Positions 1 to 9,783 of a stretch of 64,000 bases of DNA are shown here, one piece after another. Origin of the DNA: Azospirillum oleiclasticum (GTDB taxonomy: Bacteria; Pseudomonadota; Alphaproteobacteria; Azospirillales; Azospirillaceae); assembly GCF_013423485.1 (NCBI RefSeq), contig NZ_JABFFR010000001.1, positions 372,001-436,000 of the forward strand, given 5' to 3'. The notes beneath the pieces are model-generated. The model had not been told where the DNA came from, made no database searches, and saw only the letters and a list, made by a program, of their open reading frames with translations. Position numbers and translations under genes: made by a program. Numbering within the stretch: position 1 is the first letter of the stretch; each line of letters begins with the position of its first letter.

Positions 1-1301
1 GTCACGTGGACGAGGTGTATGGGCGCATCGATCATCAGGCCAGGGTGTTCGCCCAGCTTCGCGACACCGGCGCGCGCATGTCCGCCAGCACGGATCGCAT
101 CCGGCAGGCGGCCACCGTCGCGCGCACGGTGACCGACCGGGCGCGGCAGGACGTGGATGGATCACGCGGGCGCATCGAGCAGTCGCTGACGGACATCCAC
201 GCGCTGGTCACCGCCGTCGGCGGCATGGAAGGGCAGATCGCCGGGCTGCGTGACGCGCTGGAGCGGGTCGGCAAGGTCGCCAAGGAGATCGCCACCATCG
301 CCAAGCAGACCAACCTGCTGGCGCTGAATGCCACGATCGAGGCGGCCCGCGCCGGTGAAGCGGGGCGCGGATTCGCCGTCGTGGCCGGCGAGGTGAAGGC
401 GCTGTCCACCAAGACCAGCGAAGCCACGGCGGAGATCGACACCACCCTGCGCTATCTCAACGACCAGGCGCAGCGCCTGATGGCGGAGAGTGCGGCCAGC
501 GCCGGGAAGGCGCGCGCCGTGAGCGAGGGGACGTCGTCCATCGGGTCGGTGATCACGATGGTGGGCCGCGCGATGGGTGAGCTTCAGGCGGAGACCGGCA
601 AGATCGAAGCCGCCTCCGGCGAGATCGGGCAGAATTGCGGCGAACTCGGGCGGGAGATCGACGATCTCGCGACCGGGGTCGACCTGTCCCGCGACAATCT
701 GGCGCAGGCGCGGGAGCGGGTGAACACGCTGCTCGGCATGGGCGAACGGCTGATCTCCATCACCGCCGAGTTCGATGTGGAGACGGTCGATACGCCGATG
801 ATCCGGGCGGCGCGCGAGACGGCGTCGCGGATCGGTGCCATGTTCGAGGATGCGCTGAACCGAGGCGAGCTGTCGGAGACCGACCTGTTCGACCGCAGCT
901 ACCGGCCGATCCCCGGCAGCGACCCGCAGCAGGTGATGGCGCGCTTCACCGAATTCTGCGACCGCGCCCTTCCACCCGTGCAGGAGCCGTTGCTCGACCG
1001 CGACCGCCGCATCGTGTTCTGCGCCGCGGTGGACGAGAACGGCTATCTGCCGACGCACAATCGCAAATTCAGCCAGCCCCAGGGCAAGGATCCGCTCTGG
1101 AACACCGCGAACTGCCGCAACCGTCGCATGTTCAACGACCGGGTGGGACTTGCGGCCGGCCGCGGCAAGGGGCCGTTCCTGCTGCAGACCTACCGGCGAG
1201 ACATGGGCGGGGGGAATTTCACGCTGATGAAGGACGTGTCGGCCCCCATCGTCGTGCGCGGACGTCACTGGGGGGGCTTCCGCATCGGGTACAAGGCTTG
1301 A
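1..1301 (+). CDS. Methyl-accepting chemotaxis protein, soluble, 5' end cut by the window
   Basis: The reading frame is open to the left window edge. The GTG at 6 is the first possible start, but the gene probably begins upstream. The visible part has 431 residues. The chemoreceptor signalling hairpin is at about residues 85-145, with the hallmark stretches [17 protein letters not shown] and [14 protein letters not shown] that contact CheA and CheW. No membrane segment is visible. A C-terminal sensor extension (about 255-431) contains [18 protein letters not shown] and [11 protein letters not shown] recognise this tail from cytoplasmic receptors of Azospirillum-like bacteria, and its ligand is unknown. 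It probably modulates CheA activity from the cytoplasm. A second receptor-like gene follows 200 bp downstream on the same strand. Confidence 0.9.
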   Translation, partial: HVDEVYGRIDHQARVFAQLRDTGARMSASTDRIRQAATVARTVTDRARQDVDGSRGRIEQSLTDIHALVTAVGGMEGQIAGLRDALERVGKVAKEIATIAKQTNLLALNATIEAARAGEAGRGFAVVAGEVKALSTKTSEATAEIDTTLRYLNDQAQRLMAESAASAGKARAVSEGTSSIGSVITMVGRAMGELQAETGKIEAASGEIGQNCGELGREIDDLATGVDLSRDNLAQARERVNTLLGMGERLISITAEFDVETVDTPMIRAARETASRIGAMFEDALNRGELSETDLFDRSYRPIPGSDPQQVMARFTEFCDRALPPVQEPLLDRDRRIVFCAAVDENGYLPTHNRKFSQPQGKDPLWNTANCRNRRMFNDRVGLAAGRGKGPFLLQTYRRDMGGGNFTLMKDVSAPIVVRGRHWGGFRIGYKA

Positions 1302-1501
1302 GACCGGCACCATCGGCGCGATCGCCGCAACCTTCGATCGAGCCACGGGACGTTGTGCTCGTGACTCGATGACGCAGACGTTTCTTGCAGATCAGAACCG
1401 CGTTTGGCGAAAGTTCGTGGTAATTTTTCTGCAATGATCGATGCCGTCGCTCCGGCCGCTGCGCGGACGGGCCGGTGGCAAGGGTGCCGAGGAGGAGCCG
1501 C

Positions 1502-2536
1502 ATGCCCGAACGTATCGTCGCCCTGTCGCGCGCGGTGTCCGAACTTGCCACCCGCAAGATGGACGAGATACAGGCGGTCACCAACACCACCAAGATCCTG
1601 GCGCTGAACGCGCTGATCGAGGCGATGCGGGCGGGCGAGGCCGGCCGCGGATTCGCCGTGGTGGCGCAGGAGGTGAAGGCGATCTCCGAGCGCATCACCA
1701 CGATCGGCGACGAGATGCGCGCGCAGATGGCGACGCAGACGACGGAGCTGGACACGCTCGGGCGGCGCCTGGTCGGGCAGCTCCGCGGCGGGCGGCTCGC
1801 CGACTTGGCGCTCAACATGATCGACATCGTGGACCGCAATCTCTACGAGCGGTCCTGCGATGTGCGCTGGTGGGCGACCGACAGCGCCGTCGTCGATTGC
1901 GCCGCGTCCCCGTCGCCGCAGGCCCGTGCCCACGCGGCGCAGCGGCTGGCGGTGATCCTGCGCGCCTACACCGTCTATCTGGACCTGTGGGTGGTCGACA
2001 GCCGCGGCACCGTGCTCGCCAACGGCCGCCCCGAACGCTACCCGCGCGCGGTCGGCAGCTCCGTTGCCCAGGAAAGCTGGTTCAAGGATGCACTGGCCAC
2101 CCGCAATGGCGGGGAATTCGCGGTGGCCGACATCGCCGTGAACGACAGTCTGGACCGTTCCACCGTCGCCACCTACGCCACCGCCATCCGCGAGGGCGGA
2201 GAGGAGGATGGGGCGGTGATCGGCGCGCTCGGCATCTTCTTCGACTGGCAGACCCAGTCGCAGACGGTGGTGGACAGCGTGCGGCTGACGCCGGAGGAGA
2301 AGCCGGCAACCCGCTGTCTGCTGGTTGACCGGCGGCACCGCGTGATCGCGTCCTCCGATCGCCGCGGGGTGCTGGGCGAGACCTATCCGCTCCGCACCGA
2401 CGGCAGGACGCACGGGGCCTACGCGGACGATCATGGCCGGGTGGTCGGCTTCGCCCTGACGCCGGGGTACGAGACCTATCGCGGCCTCGGCTGGTATGGG
2501 GTGATCGTGCAGGAGCATGCGGGCGCCGGCGGTTGA
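1502..2536 (+). CDS. Short chemoreceptor-like protein with C-terminal Cache-type sensor
   Basis: This 344-residue protein starts with a truncated chemoreceptor signalling hairpin at residues 20-65 ([32 protein letters not shown]). It then has a domain of about 200 residues (about 120-335) that looks like a Cache sensor: VYLDLWVVDSRGTVLANGR, the ESWFKDAL motif, and ALGIFFDW. No transmembrane helix is seen, so the Cache-like domain would lie in the cytoplasm, which is unusual for Cache. I chose the ATG at 1502 over an upstream GTG at 1475 because GGAGGAG lies 4 bases before it. It probably forms mixed arrays or pairs with the preceding receptor. The ligand is unknown. Confidence 0.8.
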   Translation: MPERIVALSRAVSELATRKMDEIQAVTNTTKILALNALIEAMRAGEAGRGFAVVAQEVKAISERITTIGDEMRAQMATQTTELDTLGRRLVGQLRGGRLADLALNMIDIVDRNLYERSCDVRWWATDSAVVDCAASPSPQARAHAAQRLAVILRAYTVYLDLWVVDSRGTVLANGRPERYPRAVGSSVAQESWFKDALATRNGGEFAVADIAVNDSLDRSTVATYATAIREGGEEDGAVIGALGIFFDWQTQSQTVVDSVRLTPEEKPATRCLLVDRRHRVIASSDRRGVLGETYPLRTDGRTHGAYADDHGRVVGFALTPGYETYRGLGWYGVIVQEHAGAGG

Positions 2537-2616
2537 CGACGCCATGTGTCATCTTCGTTGCAGTTTTAACATCAGGATGTAATGGGGCCGTGGTTTCGTA
2601 GACCGACCGTCTCCGA

Positions 2617-2883
2617 ATGCGGCGAGCCCGTGCCTTGAACACTGTTGTCCCCTCGATCCGGCAGAACATCGATTCGGCCATCGAGTTGGTTGTGTTGTCC
2701 CCAGCGCTCGATGGCGTGCGCAAGGAGTGCCTTCTGGCAAAGCTCCGCCACCTCCGCGACACGCTGTGCAGCGAGCCCTGCCATCCAGGTCCGGAGGGTT
2801 GCGCGTGCTCCCGCTCGATCGCGGCCGTGTTCGGCACGGAGCGCCTGGCGACGCCCGGACTTCCGGTCGCGCGGCGCGATTAG
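2617..2883 (+). CDS. Small cysteine-containing hypothetical protein
   Basis: This is an 88-residue reading frame with a plausible protein-like composition in its middle: an amphipathic helix (about residues 14-50, IRQNIDSAIELVVLSPALDG), then a cysteine cluster C-x3-C-x6-C-x-C (about 50-65). I do not recognise a family. A similar layout, IRQ helix then four cysteines, recurs in the small frame at 3436-3648, which raises confidence that both are real. No strong ribosome binding site is visible and the last 15 residues are low complexity, so the boundaries are uncertain. Confidence 0.4.
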   Translation: MRRARALNTVVPSIRQNIDSAIELVVLSPALDGVRKECLLAKLRHLRDTLCSEPCHPGPEGCACSRSIAAVFGTERLATPGLPVARRD

Positions 2884-3260
2884 GCCCCCGACCGTTCTCG
2901 GTGCGGCGGGCCGTTCAGTGCCGACAGGAAGGGCGATGCGGCCTGCTTCGGCTTCGGTGCGCGGTGGGGCGGACGCGGATGCGCGCCCTCGAGCGTGAAA
3001 TTCGTCATCCGTCGGAGGTCGGCCGAACGGTGGGCCATCGTCTCCGCCCGTTTCATCACGAGGATCTGGTGATCCCGATCAAGGGCTCGGAAGGCCGCCG
3101 ACGCATGCGCCAGCAGCGTCGTGGTGGGATTGCGTGCAACCTCCTCGAGCGCGCGTTCGAGCAGCCGGAACTCCACGATTCCGGGCACGCGCTCGGTCTT
3201 CACCGCGTCGGTCAGGAGGCGGATGGCCTCCACCATAGTGTCGTCGAAAGGTGTCGGCAT
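2880..3260 (-). CDS. Hypothetical helical protein
   Basis: This 126-residue reading frame is convergent with the preceding small frame (4-base overlap at the stops). Residues 1-88 look like a genuine helical domain with alternating charged and hydrophobic positions (TMVEAIRLLTDAVKTERV, FRLLERALEEVARNP). The tail from residue 90 is rich in proline, arginine and histidine and looks disordered. No family was recognised and no catalytic signature is visible. No good ribosome binding site precedes the ATG. Confidence 0.5.
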   Translation of the reverse strand: MPTPFDDTMVEAIRLLTDAVKTERVPGIVEFRLLERALEEVARNPTTTLLAHASAAFRALDRDHQILVMKRAETMAHRSADLRRMTNFTLEGAHPRPPHRAPKPKQAASPFLSALNGPPHRERSGA

Positions 3261-3435
3261 GGCTGGTCGGCGCGGACCCTAGCACGGCTGCCCGCGCCTT
3301 GCCACTCTTCGGCGATGCCGTATGACATGGCCGTTTTGGGATTGTAACCAGATTGGGAAACATCATGTCGCGTTCGAGATACTGGCGAAACATTTGCCTA
3401 CTAATGTGATCGCTCCACAGGGCGGGAGCGGTGAC

Positions 3436-3648
3436 ATGGATGCATCATCCAGCGAGCAGGAGGTGATCCGCCAAGCCTTCGTGGTCGTGCTCGCGACGGA
3501 TGTCATCTCGCAGGCCCGCAAGCGAATCGCCCTCGCCCGGCTGGAGGGGGTCACGGGGGCGGATGGCTGTCCGACCGGCGGGTGCGGCCCCTGCCAACGC
3601 CGCCGGCGCTGCGAGGAGGCGGTGCAGGAGATCATGGCAACGGCGTGA
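3436..3648 (+). CDS. Small cysteine-containing hypothetical protein
   Basis: This is a 70-residue protein. The frame could begin further upstream at 3322, but the ATG at 3436 follows a GGGAG element and removes an implausible N-terminus. After a helical first half (VIRQAFVVVLATDVISQARK) comes a cysteine-rich segment, C-x4-C-x2-C-x5-C at about residues 45-60, that could bind zinc or an iron-sulfur cluster. The arrangement resembles the frame at 2617-2883. It lies 81 bp upstream of the metallohydrolase gene. No known family was recognised. Confidence 0.45.
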   Translation: MDASSSEQEVIRQAFVVVLATDVISQARKRIALARLEGVTGADGCPTGGCGPCQRRRRCEEAVQEIMATA

Positions 3649-3729
3649 CGGTTTCCGCCGGTTGTGACGAAGGTCACTGCGGGCAGCATGGTCTGTGCTA
3701 CTGTCGTCATCCCTTGGGGGAAGACGGCG

Positions 3730-4554
3730 ATGACGTTTGCACTGACATTCTGGGGCGTGCGCGGCACGATCGCGTGCCCCATGTCCACACACATGGGTTA
3801 TGGCGGCCACACCAGCTGCGTCGAGGTCATGGCCGGTTCGCATCGGATCGTGCTGGACGCGGGCACCGGCTTGCGGCTTCTCGGCAAACGGTTCCTGAAG
3901 GAAGGGCTGGGGCGGGCGACGCTGCTTCTGTCGCACACCCATCTCGACCACATCGCCGGCTTTCCCTTCTTCGCTCCCGCCTACACCAAGGGTTTCGGGC
4001 TGAACATCATCGCCGGCCACTGCAACGGCAACCCCGGCATCGAAGCGGTGATGGCGCGACAGATGGAGCGGCCGTTGTTTCCGGTGCCGATGCGCACCAT
4101 GGGGTCCGACCTGTCCTTCACCGAGATCGAGGCCGGCAGCAGTTTTCCGCTGGACGGCGGGGTGATGGTCCGCACCGCGCCGCTCAACCATCCGGATGGG
4201 GCCACCGCCTATCGGATCGAATTCGCCGGCCGCTCGCTCTGCTACGTCACCGACACCGAGCATGTGCCGGGCAAACCCGACCGCAACATCCTGGGTCTGA
4301 TCCAGGACGCCGACCTTGTGATCTACGACTCCACCTACACGGAGCAGGAGTTCACGTGCAAGGTCGGGTGGGGCCATTCCACCTGGAACGAGGGGGTGCG
4401 GCTGTGCCGTGAGGCGGGGGCGAAGCGGCTGGCGCTGTTCCACCACGATCCCGACCACGACGACGAATCCGTGGCGGCGATCGAGCGGGACGCGCAGGAG
4501 AATTTTCCCGACAGCTTCGCCGCGCGGGAAGGGGCGACCGTCACGCTGGCCTGA
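3730..4554 (+). CDS. Metallo-beta-lactamase-fold hydrolase, cyclic phosphodiesterase-like
   Basis: This 274-residue protein carries the HxHxDH zinc signature in LLLSHTHLDHIAGFPFF (about residues 80-96). Further metal-site elements are the His in LNHPDG, the Asp in VTDTEH and a C-terminal His (LFHHDPDHDD). The N-terminal FWGVRGTIACP and YGGHTSCVEV motifs are typical of the PhnP/COG1235 branch, whose characterised members hydrolyse cyclic phosphodiesters. The exact substrate here is unknown. I chose the ATG at 3730 because GGGGGAAG lies about 8 bases upstream. Upstream in-frame starts would add a low-quality N-terminus. It appears to be transcribed alone and converges on the gene at 4569. Confidence 0.85.
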   Translation: MTFALTFWGVRGTIACPMSTHMGYGGHTSCVEVMAGSHRIVLDAGTGLRLLGKRFLKEGLGRATLLLSHTHLDHIAGFPFFAPAYTKGFGLNIIAGHCNGNPGIEAVMARQMERPLFPVPMRTMGSDLSFTEIEAGSSFPLDGGVMVRTAPLNHPDGATAYRIEFAGRSLCYVTDTEHVPGKPDRNILGLIQDADLVIYDSTYTEQEFTCKVGWGHSTWNEGVRLCREAGAKRLALFHHDPDHDDESVAAIERDAQENFPDSFAAREGATVTLA

Positions 4555-4568
4555 TGGCCATCACCCGG

Positions 4569-4919
4569 TCAGTCCTCGTCGTCCTCATCGACATCCAGCG
4601 GTTCCTCACCGGTGGACAGCAGATCCGGGCGCAGGGTGCCCAGGGCGCGCAGCACCGCCGCCACAGTGTCCTCGTCGAGCGCGGACGCCGCCGCAACCTC
4701 CGCAATCAGAGTGTCGGACACCGCTGGCGCCCCTGGCACGCGCCGCCGCAGCCGGCGGATCTCCTGCTCGATCGCCTTGCGTTCGGCGGCGACGTCGTTG
4801 GAGTACTGGCTGCGGTAGCGGGTCGAGAAGTCGTGGAGGCGCCGGTTGACGATCACCTCCGCGGCGAACAGGGCGCGGCGCTGGGCGTCGCCGACCGGAT
4901 CGGAACCACCCTCGCTCAT
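4569..4919 (-). CDS. Hypothetical acidic-tailed helical protein, downstream of fumarase
   Basis: This 116-residue protein is encoded 26 bp downstream of the fumarase gene on the same strand, so co-transcription is likely. It is mostly helical with a charged coiled-coil-like segment (about residues 38-61, AAERKAIEQEIRRLRRR), a second helical block (70-100) and a strongly acidic C-terminus (DVDEDDED). It has no signal peptide or membrane segment. I do not recognise a family. A role connected with fumarase is suggested only by position. A much longer overlapping reading frame in this frame is an artefact, because fumarase occupies that DNA in another frame. Confidence 0.65.
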   Translation of the reverse strand: MSEGGSDPVGDAQRRALFAAEVIVNRRLHDFSTRYRSQYSNDVAAERKAIEQEIRRLRRRVPGAPAVSDTLIAEVAAASALDEDTVAAVLRALGTLRPDLLSTGEEPLDVDEDDED

Positions 4920-4945
4920 GCGCGGCACCCCATCGCCTTGCGGGC

Positions 4946-6580
4946 TCAGCCCAGCTTCAGTTCCTGGAAGAAGTCGTTGCCCTTGTCGTCGGTGACGATG
5001 AAGGCGGGGAAATCCTCCACCTCGATCCGCCAGATGGCTTCCATGCCGAGTTCCGGATACTCGATGCATTCCACCTTGCGGATGCAGTCCTGGGCCAGCC
5101 GGGCGGCGGCACCGCCGATGGAGCCCAGGTAGAAGCCGCCATACTTCTTGCACGCCTCTCGCACCTCGGCGCTGCGGTTGCCCTTGGCCAGCATGACCAT
5201 GGAACCGCCGGCCGCCTGGAACTGGTCGACGAAGCTGTCCATGCGCCCGGCCGTGGTCGGCCCGAAGGAACCGGACGGCATGCCCTCCGGCGTCTTGGCC
5301 GGGCCGGCGTAATAGATGGGGTGGTTCTTGAAGTAATCGGGCAGCCCCTCGCCGGCATCCAGCCGCTGGCGCAGCTTGGCATGGGCGAGGTCGCGGGCGA
5401 CGATCAGCGGACCGGTCAGCGACACCCGGGTGCGGATCGGATACTGGGTGAGGGTCGCCAGGATCTCGGACATCGGGCGGGTGAGGTCGATCTTGACCAC
5501 CTCGTCCGCGAGCTGGTTGCCGGTGACCTCGGGCAGGAAGCGCGCGGGGTCGGTCTCCAGCGCCTCCAGCCAGATGCCGTCGCGGGTGATCTTGCCCACC
5601 GCCTGACGATCCGCCGAGCAGGACACGCCGATGCCGATGGGCAGCGAGGCGCCGTGGCGCGGCAGCCGGATGACGCGCACGTCGTGGCAGAAATACTTGC
5701 CGCCGAACTGGGCGCCGATGTTCATGTCCTGCGACAGCTTCAGGACCTGCGCCTCCATCTCCAGGTCGCGGAAGGCGTGCGCCTGCTCCGAGCCCTGGGT
5801 GGGCAGATGGTCGAGGTAGCGGGCCGAAGCCAGCTTCACCGTCTTCAGGTTGAGTTCCGCCGATAGGCCGCCGATGACGATGGCGAGGTGGTAGGGCGGG
5901 CAGGCCGCGGTGCCCAGCGTGCGGATCTTCTCGTCCAGCAGCTTCAGCAGCCGGTCGGGGGTCAGGGCCGACGGGGTGGACTGGATCAGGAAGGTCTTGT
6001 TGGCGGAGCCGCCGCCCTTCGCCATGAACAGGAACTTGTAGGCGTCCTCGCCCTCCTCGTAGAGGTCGATCTGGGCGGGCAGGTTGGTGCGCGTGTTGCG
6101 CTCCTCGTACATGGTGATGGGGGCGAGCTGGCTGTACCGTAGGTTGCGCTTCAGATAGGCGTCGCGCACGCCGGCACCCAACGCGCCCTCGTCCCCGCCC
6201 TTGGTCCAGACGCGCCGGCCCTTCTTGCCCATGATGATGGCGGTGCCGGTGTCCTGGCACATGGGCAGCACGCCACTGGCCGCGATGTTGGCGTTCTTCA
6301 GCATGTCCAGCGCCACGAAGCGGTCGTTGGCCGAGGCTTCCGGATCGTCGAGGATGGCGCGGAGCTGCGCCAGATGGCCGGGGCGCAGCAGGTGGTTGAT
6401 GTCCATGAAGGCCTGCTCGGCCAGCAGGCGCAGCCCCTCCGCCTCGACCTTCAGCACCTCCTCGCCGTCGAACTCGGCCACCGACACGAAATCGGAGGTC
6501 AGCTTGCGGTACGGCGTGTCGTCGCGGGTCAGCGGGAACAGGCTGGAATGGCCGCGCGAAAGGCTCGTGTCGTCGGGCAT
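4946..6580 (-). CDS. fumA: Fumarate hydratase class I (iron-sulfur, FumA/FumB type)
   Basis: This 544-residue enzyme catalyses reversible hydration of fumarate to L-malate in the citric acid cycle. It matches class I, oxygen-sensitive [4Fe-4S] fumarases over its full length. The three cluster cysteines are C108 ([11 protein letters not shown]), C227 ([15 protein letters not shown]) and C321 ([13 protein letters not shown]), each offset by three from the E. coli FumA ligands at 105, 224 and 318. The C-terminal beta-subunit-like half ([22 protein letters not shown]) is present and fused, as expected. The ATG at 6580 has GAGGA about 9 bases upstream. A small hypothetical gene follows downstream. 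Confidence 0.97.
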   Translation of the reverse strand: MPDDTSLSRGHSSLFPLTRDDTPYRKLTSDFVSVAEFDGEEVLKVEAEGLRLLAEQAFMDINHLLRPGHLAQLRAILDDPEASANDRFVALDMLKNANIAASGVLPMCQDTGTAIIMGKKGRRVWTKGGDEGALGAGVRDAYLKRNLRYSQLAPITMYEERNTRTNLPAQIDLYEEGEDAYKFLFMAKGGGSANKTFLIQSTPSALTPDRLLKLLDEKIRTLGTAACPPYHLAIVIGGLSAELNLKTVKLASARYLDHLPTQGSEQAHAFRDLEMEAQVLKLSQDMNIGAQFGGKYFCHDVRVIRLPRHGASLPIGIGVSCSADRQAVGKITRDGIWLEALETDPARFLPEVTGNQLADEVVKIDLTRPMSEILATLTQYPIRTRVSLTGPLIVARDLAHAKLRQRLDAGEGLPDYFKNHPIYYAGPAKTPEGMPSGSFGPTTAGRMDSFVDQFQAAGGSMVMLAKGNRSAEVREACKKYGGFYLGSIGGAAARLAQDCIRKVECIEYPELGMEAIWRIEVEDFPAFIVTDDKGNDFFQELKLG

Positions 6581-6657
6581 GGGGGTGGTCCTCGCATGAA
6601 CGGGTCTCGTTCGGTCCCGGCAGCGGCGGGGGGGCTGCGGCGGGTGATCGAGCCGAC

Positions 6658-6685
6658 GTTATACACCGCCCCGCCAGCGACACAA
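6658..6685 (-). promoter_or_regulatory. Candidate promoter of fumarase
   Basis: On the minus strand a TATAAC hexamer (complement of 6658-6663) lies 16 bases from TTGTGT (complement of 6680-6685). It sits about 78 bp upstream of the fumarase start, in the gap after the kinase gene. The -35 match is weak, so this is tentative. Confidence 0.35.
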
Positions 6686-6705
6686 CCGGCTGCGCGCCGC
6701 TGGAT

Positions 6706-9700
6706 TCAGCCAGCTGCGGACTGCGGCGGCGTGTCGCGCGCGGCGCGCTCGGCAAAGGCGGCGACGGTGCTGCGGTAGGCCGGTTCCAGCGCCCCGAGCA
6801 GGGCGCCGGGACGCCCGCCTCTGTCCAGCGTCTCCTCCAACCCCTTGGCGAGGTCGGCCAGCCGCGTCGCACCCACATTGCCGGCAGCCCCTTTGAGGGC
6901 ATGGGCGATCTGACGGGCCTGGGCCGGATCGCCGCCGTCAATCGTACGCCGCAGATCGTCGATGAGATCGCGGGCGTTGCGGATGAACTGGTCGAGGATG
7001 ACGCGCATCTCGCCGCCGTCGAGGATGGCGAACAGCTCGTCCAGCCGCGCGCCATCGATGACGCCGTTGGCGACACCGGTGGACGTCTCCGGCGGCGCGG
7101 CGGGTGGGGGATCGCCGGGCCCGGCGGGCATTGCCGCCGTCCCGCCGACACGGTCGAGCAGGGCCCGCAGCCGGCCCCAGTCGACCGGCTTGACCAGCAC
7201 CTCGTCCATGCCGGCGGCGACGAAGGCCGCGCGGTGCTCCGGCAGGGCATCCGCGGTCAGCGCCACGATCGGTACGGCGGCCGCCGCTCCCGGCAGGGCG
7301 CGGATCATGCGGGCCGCCGACGGCCCGTCCAGCTCCGGCATGTGGACGTCCATCAGCACGAGGTCGGGCAGCACCGGGGCGCCCACCAGCTCCCCCACCG
7401 CCTCGCGTCCGTTGGTGGCCAGGGTCACCCGATGTCCCATGCGGGTCAGGAACCGCTTGATCAGATCGCGGTTGACCGCGTTGTCGTCGGCGACCAGCAC
7501 CCGCAGGGCGCGCGTCGTGGCGGGTTCGGCGGAATCGCCGGGCGCCGCCTCCACCCCGGCCGGGTCGCCCGCCGGCAGCCGCAACTGCACGGTGAAGCAG
7601 GACCCTTCGCCCGGCCGGCTCGTGACGTCGATGCTGCCACCCATCAGCGAAACCAGCCGGTGCGCGATGGAGAGGCCAAGGCCGGTGCCGCCATACCGGC
7701 GCGTGGTCGAGGAGTCGCCCTGGGAGAAGGGCACGAACAGCCGGCCGGTCTGCTCGGCCGTCATGCCGATGCCGGTGTCGGTCACGGTCAGGCGCAGGGC
7801 CACCGTCCCATCCTCCTGCGGGCGGGCGAGCAGGCCGATCCGCACCTCGCCCTGCTCGGTGAACTTGACCGCGTTGCCGACGAGGTTGAAGAGAATCTGC
7901 TGGATGCGGGTGGGATCGCCCTTGACGACCGTCCCTGCGGAATCGGTTGCATCGATGTCGGTGGCGAGCGACAGCCGGCGTTCCGCCGCCATCGGTCGGA
8001 ACAGACGGAGCACCGTGCGCAACGTCTCCCGCAGATCCAGATCCACCGTCTCCAGCTCCAGCCGGCCGGCGTCGATCTTGGACAGGTCGAGCACGTCGTT
8101 CACCACCGCCAGCAGCGTGCGCGCCGAGGTGCGCAGAGTGTCGATGCATTCCTTCTGCTCGTGGTCGAGCGCGGTGTCGGCGAGGAAGTCCGCCATGCCG
8201 ATCACCCCGGTCAAGGGCGTGCGCAGCTCGTGGCTCATGTTGGCGAGGAAGACGGACTTGGCGGCGTTGGCCTGCTCGGCGGCGTGGCGGGAGGCGACCA
8301 GATCCTCCTCGAAGCGGCGCGTCTCCGACATGTCGCGGACCGTCGCGGTGATGTGGCGGCGTCCGCCGACGGTGGTGATGGACACGGTGGCGGTGGCCGG
8401 CACGGCATGCCCCTCCCGGTGCAGCACGCCGAGCAAGCGCCAGTCGCCCAACGTGCGCGAGGAATCGCGGCCTGCCAGGAACTCGCTTGCGGCCGCGCGG
8501 TGACGCTCCACCACCCAGGCCGGCAGGAGTTCCAGGCAGGAACGCCCGATCATGTCGCCCTCCTCGAGCCCGACCAGCGTCGCGGCCGCCCGGTTGACCC
8601 ACAGGATTCGGCCGTCGGCGTCCAGCCCCAGCATGGCGTCATCGGTGATGGCGTTGACCGCCTCCAGCACGGCCGTCTTCTCGCGCAGGCGCTCCTGGCT
8701 GCGGTCGAGGTCGGCGGTGCGCTGTTCGATCACGCGGATGTAGTCCTGGACGGCCGCGGCCATGTCGGCCAGCTCGTCGCCACCGGACGTGTCGAGGGTC
8801 ACCGGACGGCCCCGCACCCCCTCGACCATCTGGTCGCGGAGCGCCAGCAGCCGGCGCAGGACACCGCGGTGCAGCAGCACGAAGAGCGCGATCATGACCG
8901 CGACGACCGCCGACATGGCGATGGACAGATCGATGCGCAGGCTCTGGCCGGTCTCCTCCGTGCGCTGGTGTTGCCGCGCCACCGCTTGTCCGGCCTCCAG
9001 CGACAGGGCGCTCGCGAGGGAGGCGAAGCGGGTGCCGATCTCGACCACCGCGCGCTGGAGGTTGACCCGCCGCCGCTCGATGTCCAGAAGCCGGCCACGA
9101 ATGGCGGGGATCCCGTCGTCGCCGAGCGCCAGGGCGCCCAGCCGCTCCCTCAGGGCGGGGTCGCCGATGGACGGGAGACGTTCGGTGATCGACTGGTGGA
9201 TACGGGCGATGACGAGGCGGCTGTTCGCCGTGGCCGACAGGGCGATCGAGGCGACGACCGCCTGCGCGGCCGGATCGTCGGCCCTGGCCCGCTCCTGAAA
9301 CGCCAGGAGCGCCGCCAGCCCGCGCAGGATGGCGGTATCGACTTCCATCCACTGCTGTTCCAGAAGCACCAGCGAACGCGTGGCCGCCATCAGCGCGTCA
9401 CGCTCCTTCACCAGGTCGGCGCCGCGATTAGCCCCCAACGGAAGCCCGGCCAATGTCTCCAGCGGCCCGTCGAGCGAGCGGTTGCCATCCTCGAGCCGCT
9501 CCGCCGCCGTCCTCAGCCCGGCCGGCGAGGTCGCCGCCGAGACGTTGAGCGCCAGCTGCGACACGTCCCGTGCCCCGGCGTCGAGGCGGTGCGCGGCATC
9601 GAGGGCGGGCAGTTCCACACGGTGCATCGACAGTGACAGGTCGGTCAGCGTGTCAATGGATTTCATAAAAATGAAACCGATTCCGAATACCAGAAAGGTT

Positions 9701-9783
9701 ATGGCCAGCGCGGCTCCGGCGAAGCGCGACGCGATGCTGCGAAAGCTGAGGGACCACGCCGCGGGCGAGGGGGGCATCGTCAT
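6706..9783 (-). CDS. Hybrid sensor histidine kinase with receiver and Hpt domains (BarA/ArcB-like)
   Basis: This is a 1025-residue membrane phosphorelay kinase. It has TM1 at about 22-41, a helical periplasmic sensor (45-285), TM2 at about 286-305, HAMP (306-355) and PAS (372-490). HisKA follows with phospho-accepting H518 in NMSHELRTPL, then an ATPase domain (about 620-735, GLGLSIAHRL). The receiver phosphate acceptor is D812 (VLMDVHMPELDG), and a C-terminal Hpt domain carries H961 in IAHALKGAAGNVGA. The predicted flow is H518 to D812 to H961 to an unlinked response regulator. The start is MTMPPS at 9783. It is transcribed divergently from a periplasmic amino-acid-type binding protein, a possible sensory partner by inference only. 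Confidence 0.93.
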   Translation of the reverse strand: MTMPPSPAAWSLSFRSIASRFAGAALAITFLVFGIGFIFMKSIDTLTDLSLSMHRVELPALDAAHRLDAGARDVSQLALNVSAATSPAGLRTAAERLEDGNRSLDGPLETLAGLPLGANRGADLVKERDALMAATRSLVLLEQQWMEVDTAILRGLAALLAFQERARADDPAAQAVVASIALSATANSRLVIARIHQSITERLPSIGDPALRERLGALALGDDGIPAIRGRLLDIERRRVNLQRAVVEIGTRFASLASALSLEAGQAVARQHQRTEETGQSLRIDLSIAMSAVVAVMIALFVLLHRGVLRRLLALRDQMVEGVRGRPVTLDTSGGDELADMAAAVQDYIRVIEQRTADLDRSQERLREKTAVLEAVNAITDDAMLGLDADGRILWVNRAAATLVGLEEGDMIGRSCLELLPAWVVERHRAAASEFLAGRDSSRTLGDWRLLGVLHREGHAVPATATVSITTVGGRRHITATVRDMSETRRFEEDLVASRHAAEQANAAKSVFLANMSHELRTPLTGVIGMADFLADTALDHEQKECIDTLRTSARTLLAVVNDVLDLSKIDAGRLELETVDLDLRETLRTVLRLFRPMAAERRLSLATDIDATDSAGTVVKGDPTRIQQILFNLVGNAVKFTEQGEVRIGLLARPQEDGTVALRLTVTDTGIGMTAEQTGRLFVPFSQGDSSTTRRYGGTGLGLSIAHRLVSLMGGSIDVTSRPGEGSCFTVQLRLPAGDPAGVEAAPGDSAEPATTRALRVLVADDNAVNRDLIKRFLTRMGHRVTLATNGREAVGELVGAPVLPDLVLMDVHMPELDGPSAARMIRALPGAAAAVPIVALTADALPEHRAAFVAAGMDEVLVKPVDWGRLRALLDRVGGTAAMPAGPGDPPPAAPPETSTGVANGVIDGARLDELFAILDGGEMRVILDQFIRNARDLIDDLRRTIDGGDPAQARQIAHALKGAAGNVGATRLADLAKGLEETLDRGGRPGALLGALEPAYRSTVAAFAERAARDTPPQSAAG

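Noticed and set aside
162..1346. Long open frame on the minus strand across the first chemoreceptor gene
   Set aside because: It is a GC-rich shadow of the chemoreceptor frame, with arginine- and alanine-rich low-complexity translation and no family features.
4920..7250. 893-codon minus-strand frame that includes the small gene at 4569-4919
   Set aside because: Only its last 116 codons look like protein; the rest is the shadow of fumarase and of the kinase C-terminus.
6901..9636. 911-codon open frame opposite the hybrid kinase
   Set aside because: The kinase frame has a full set of conserved domains; the opposite frame is a compositional artefact.
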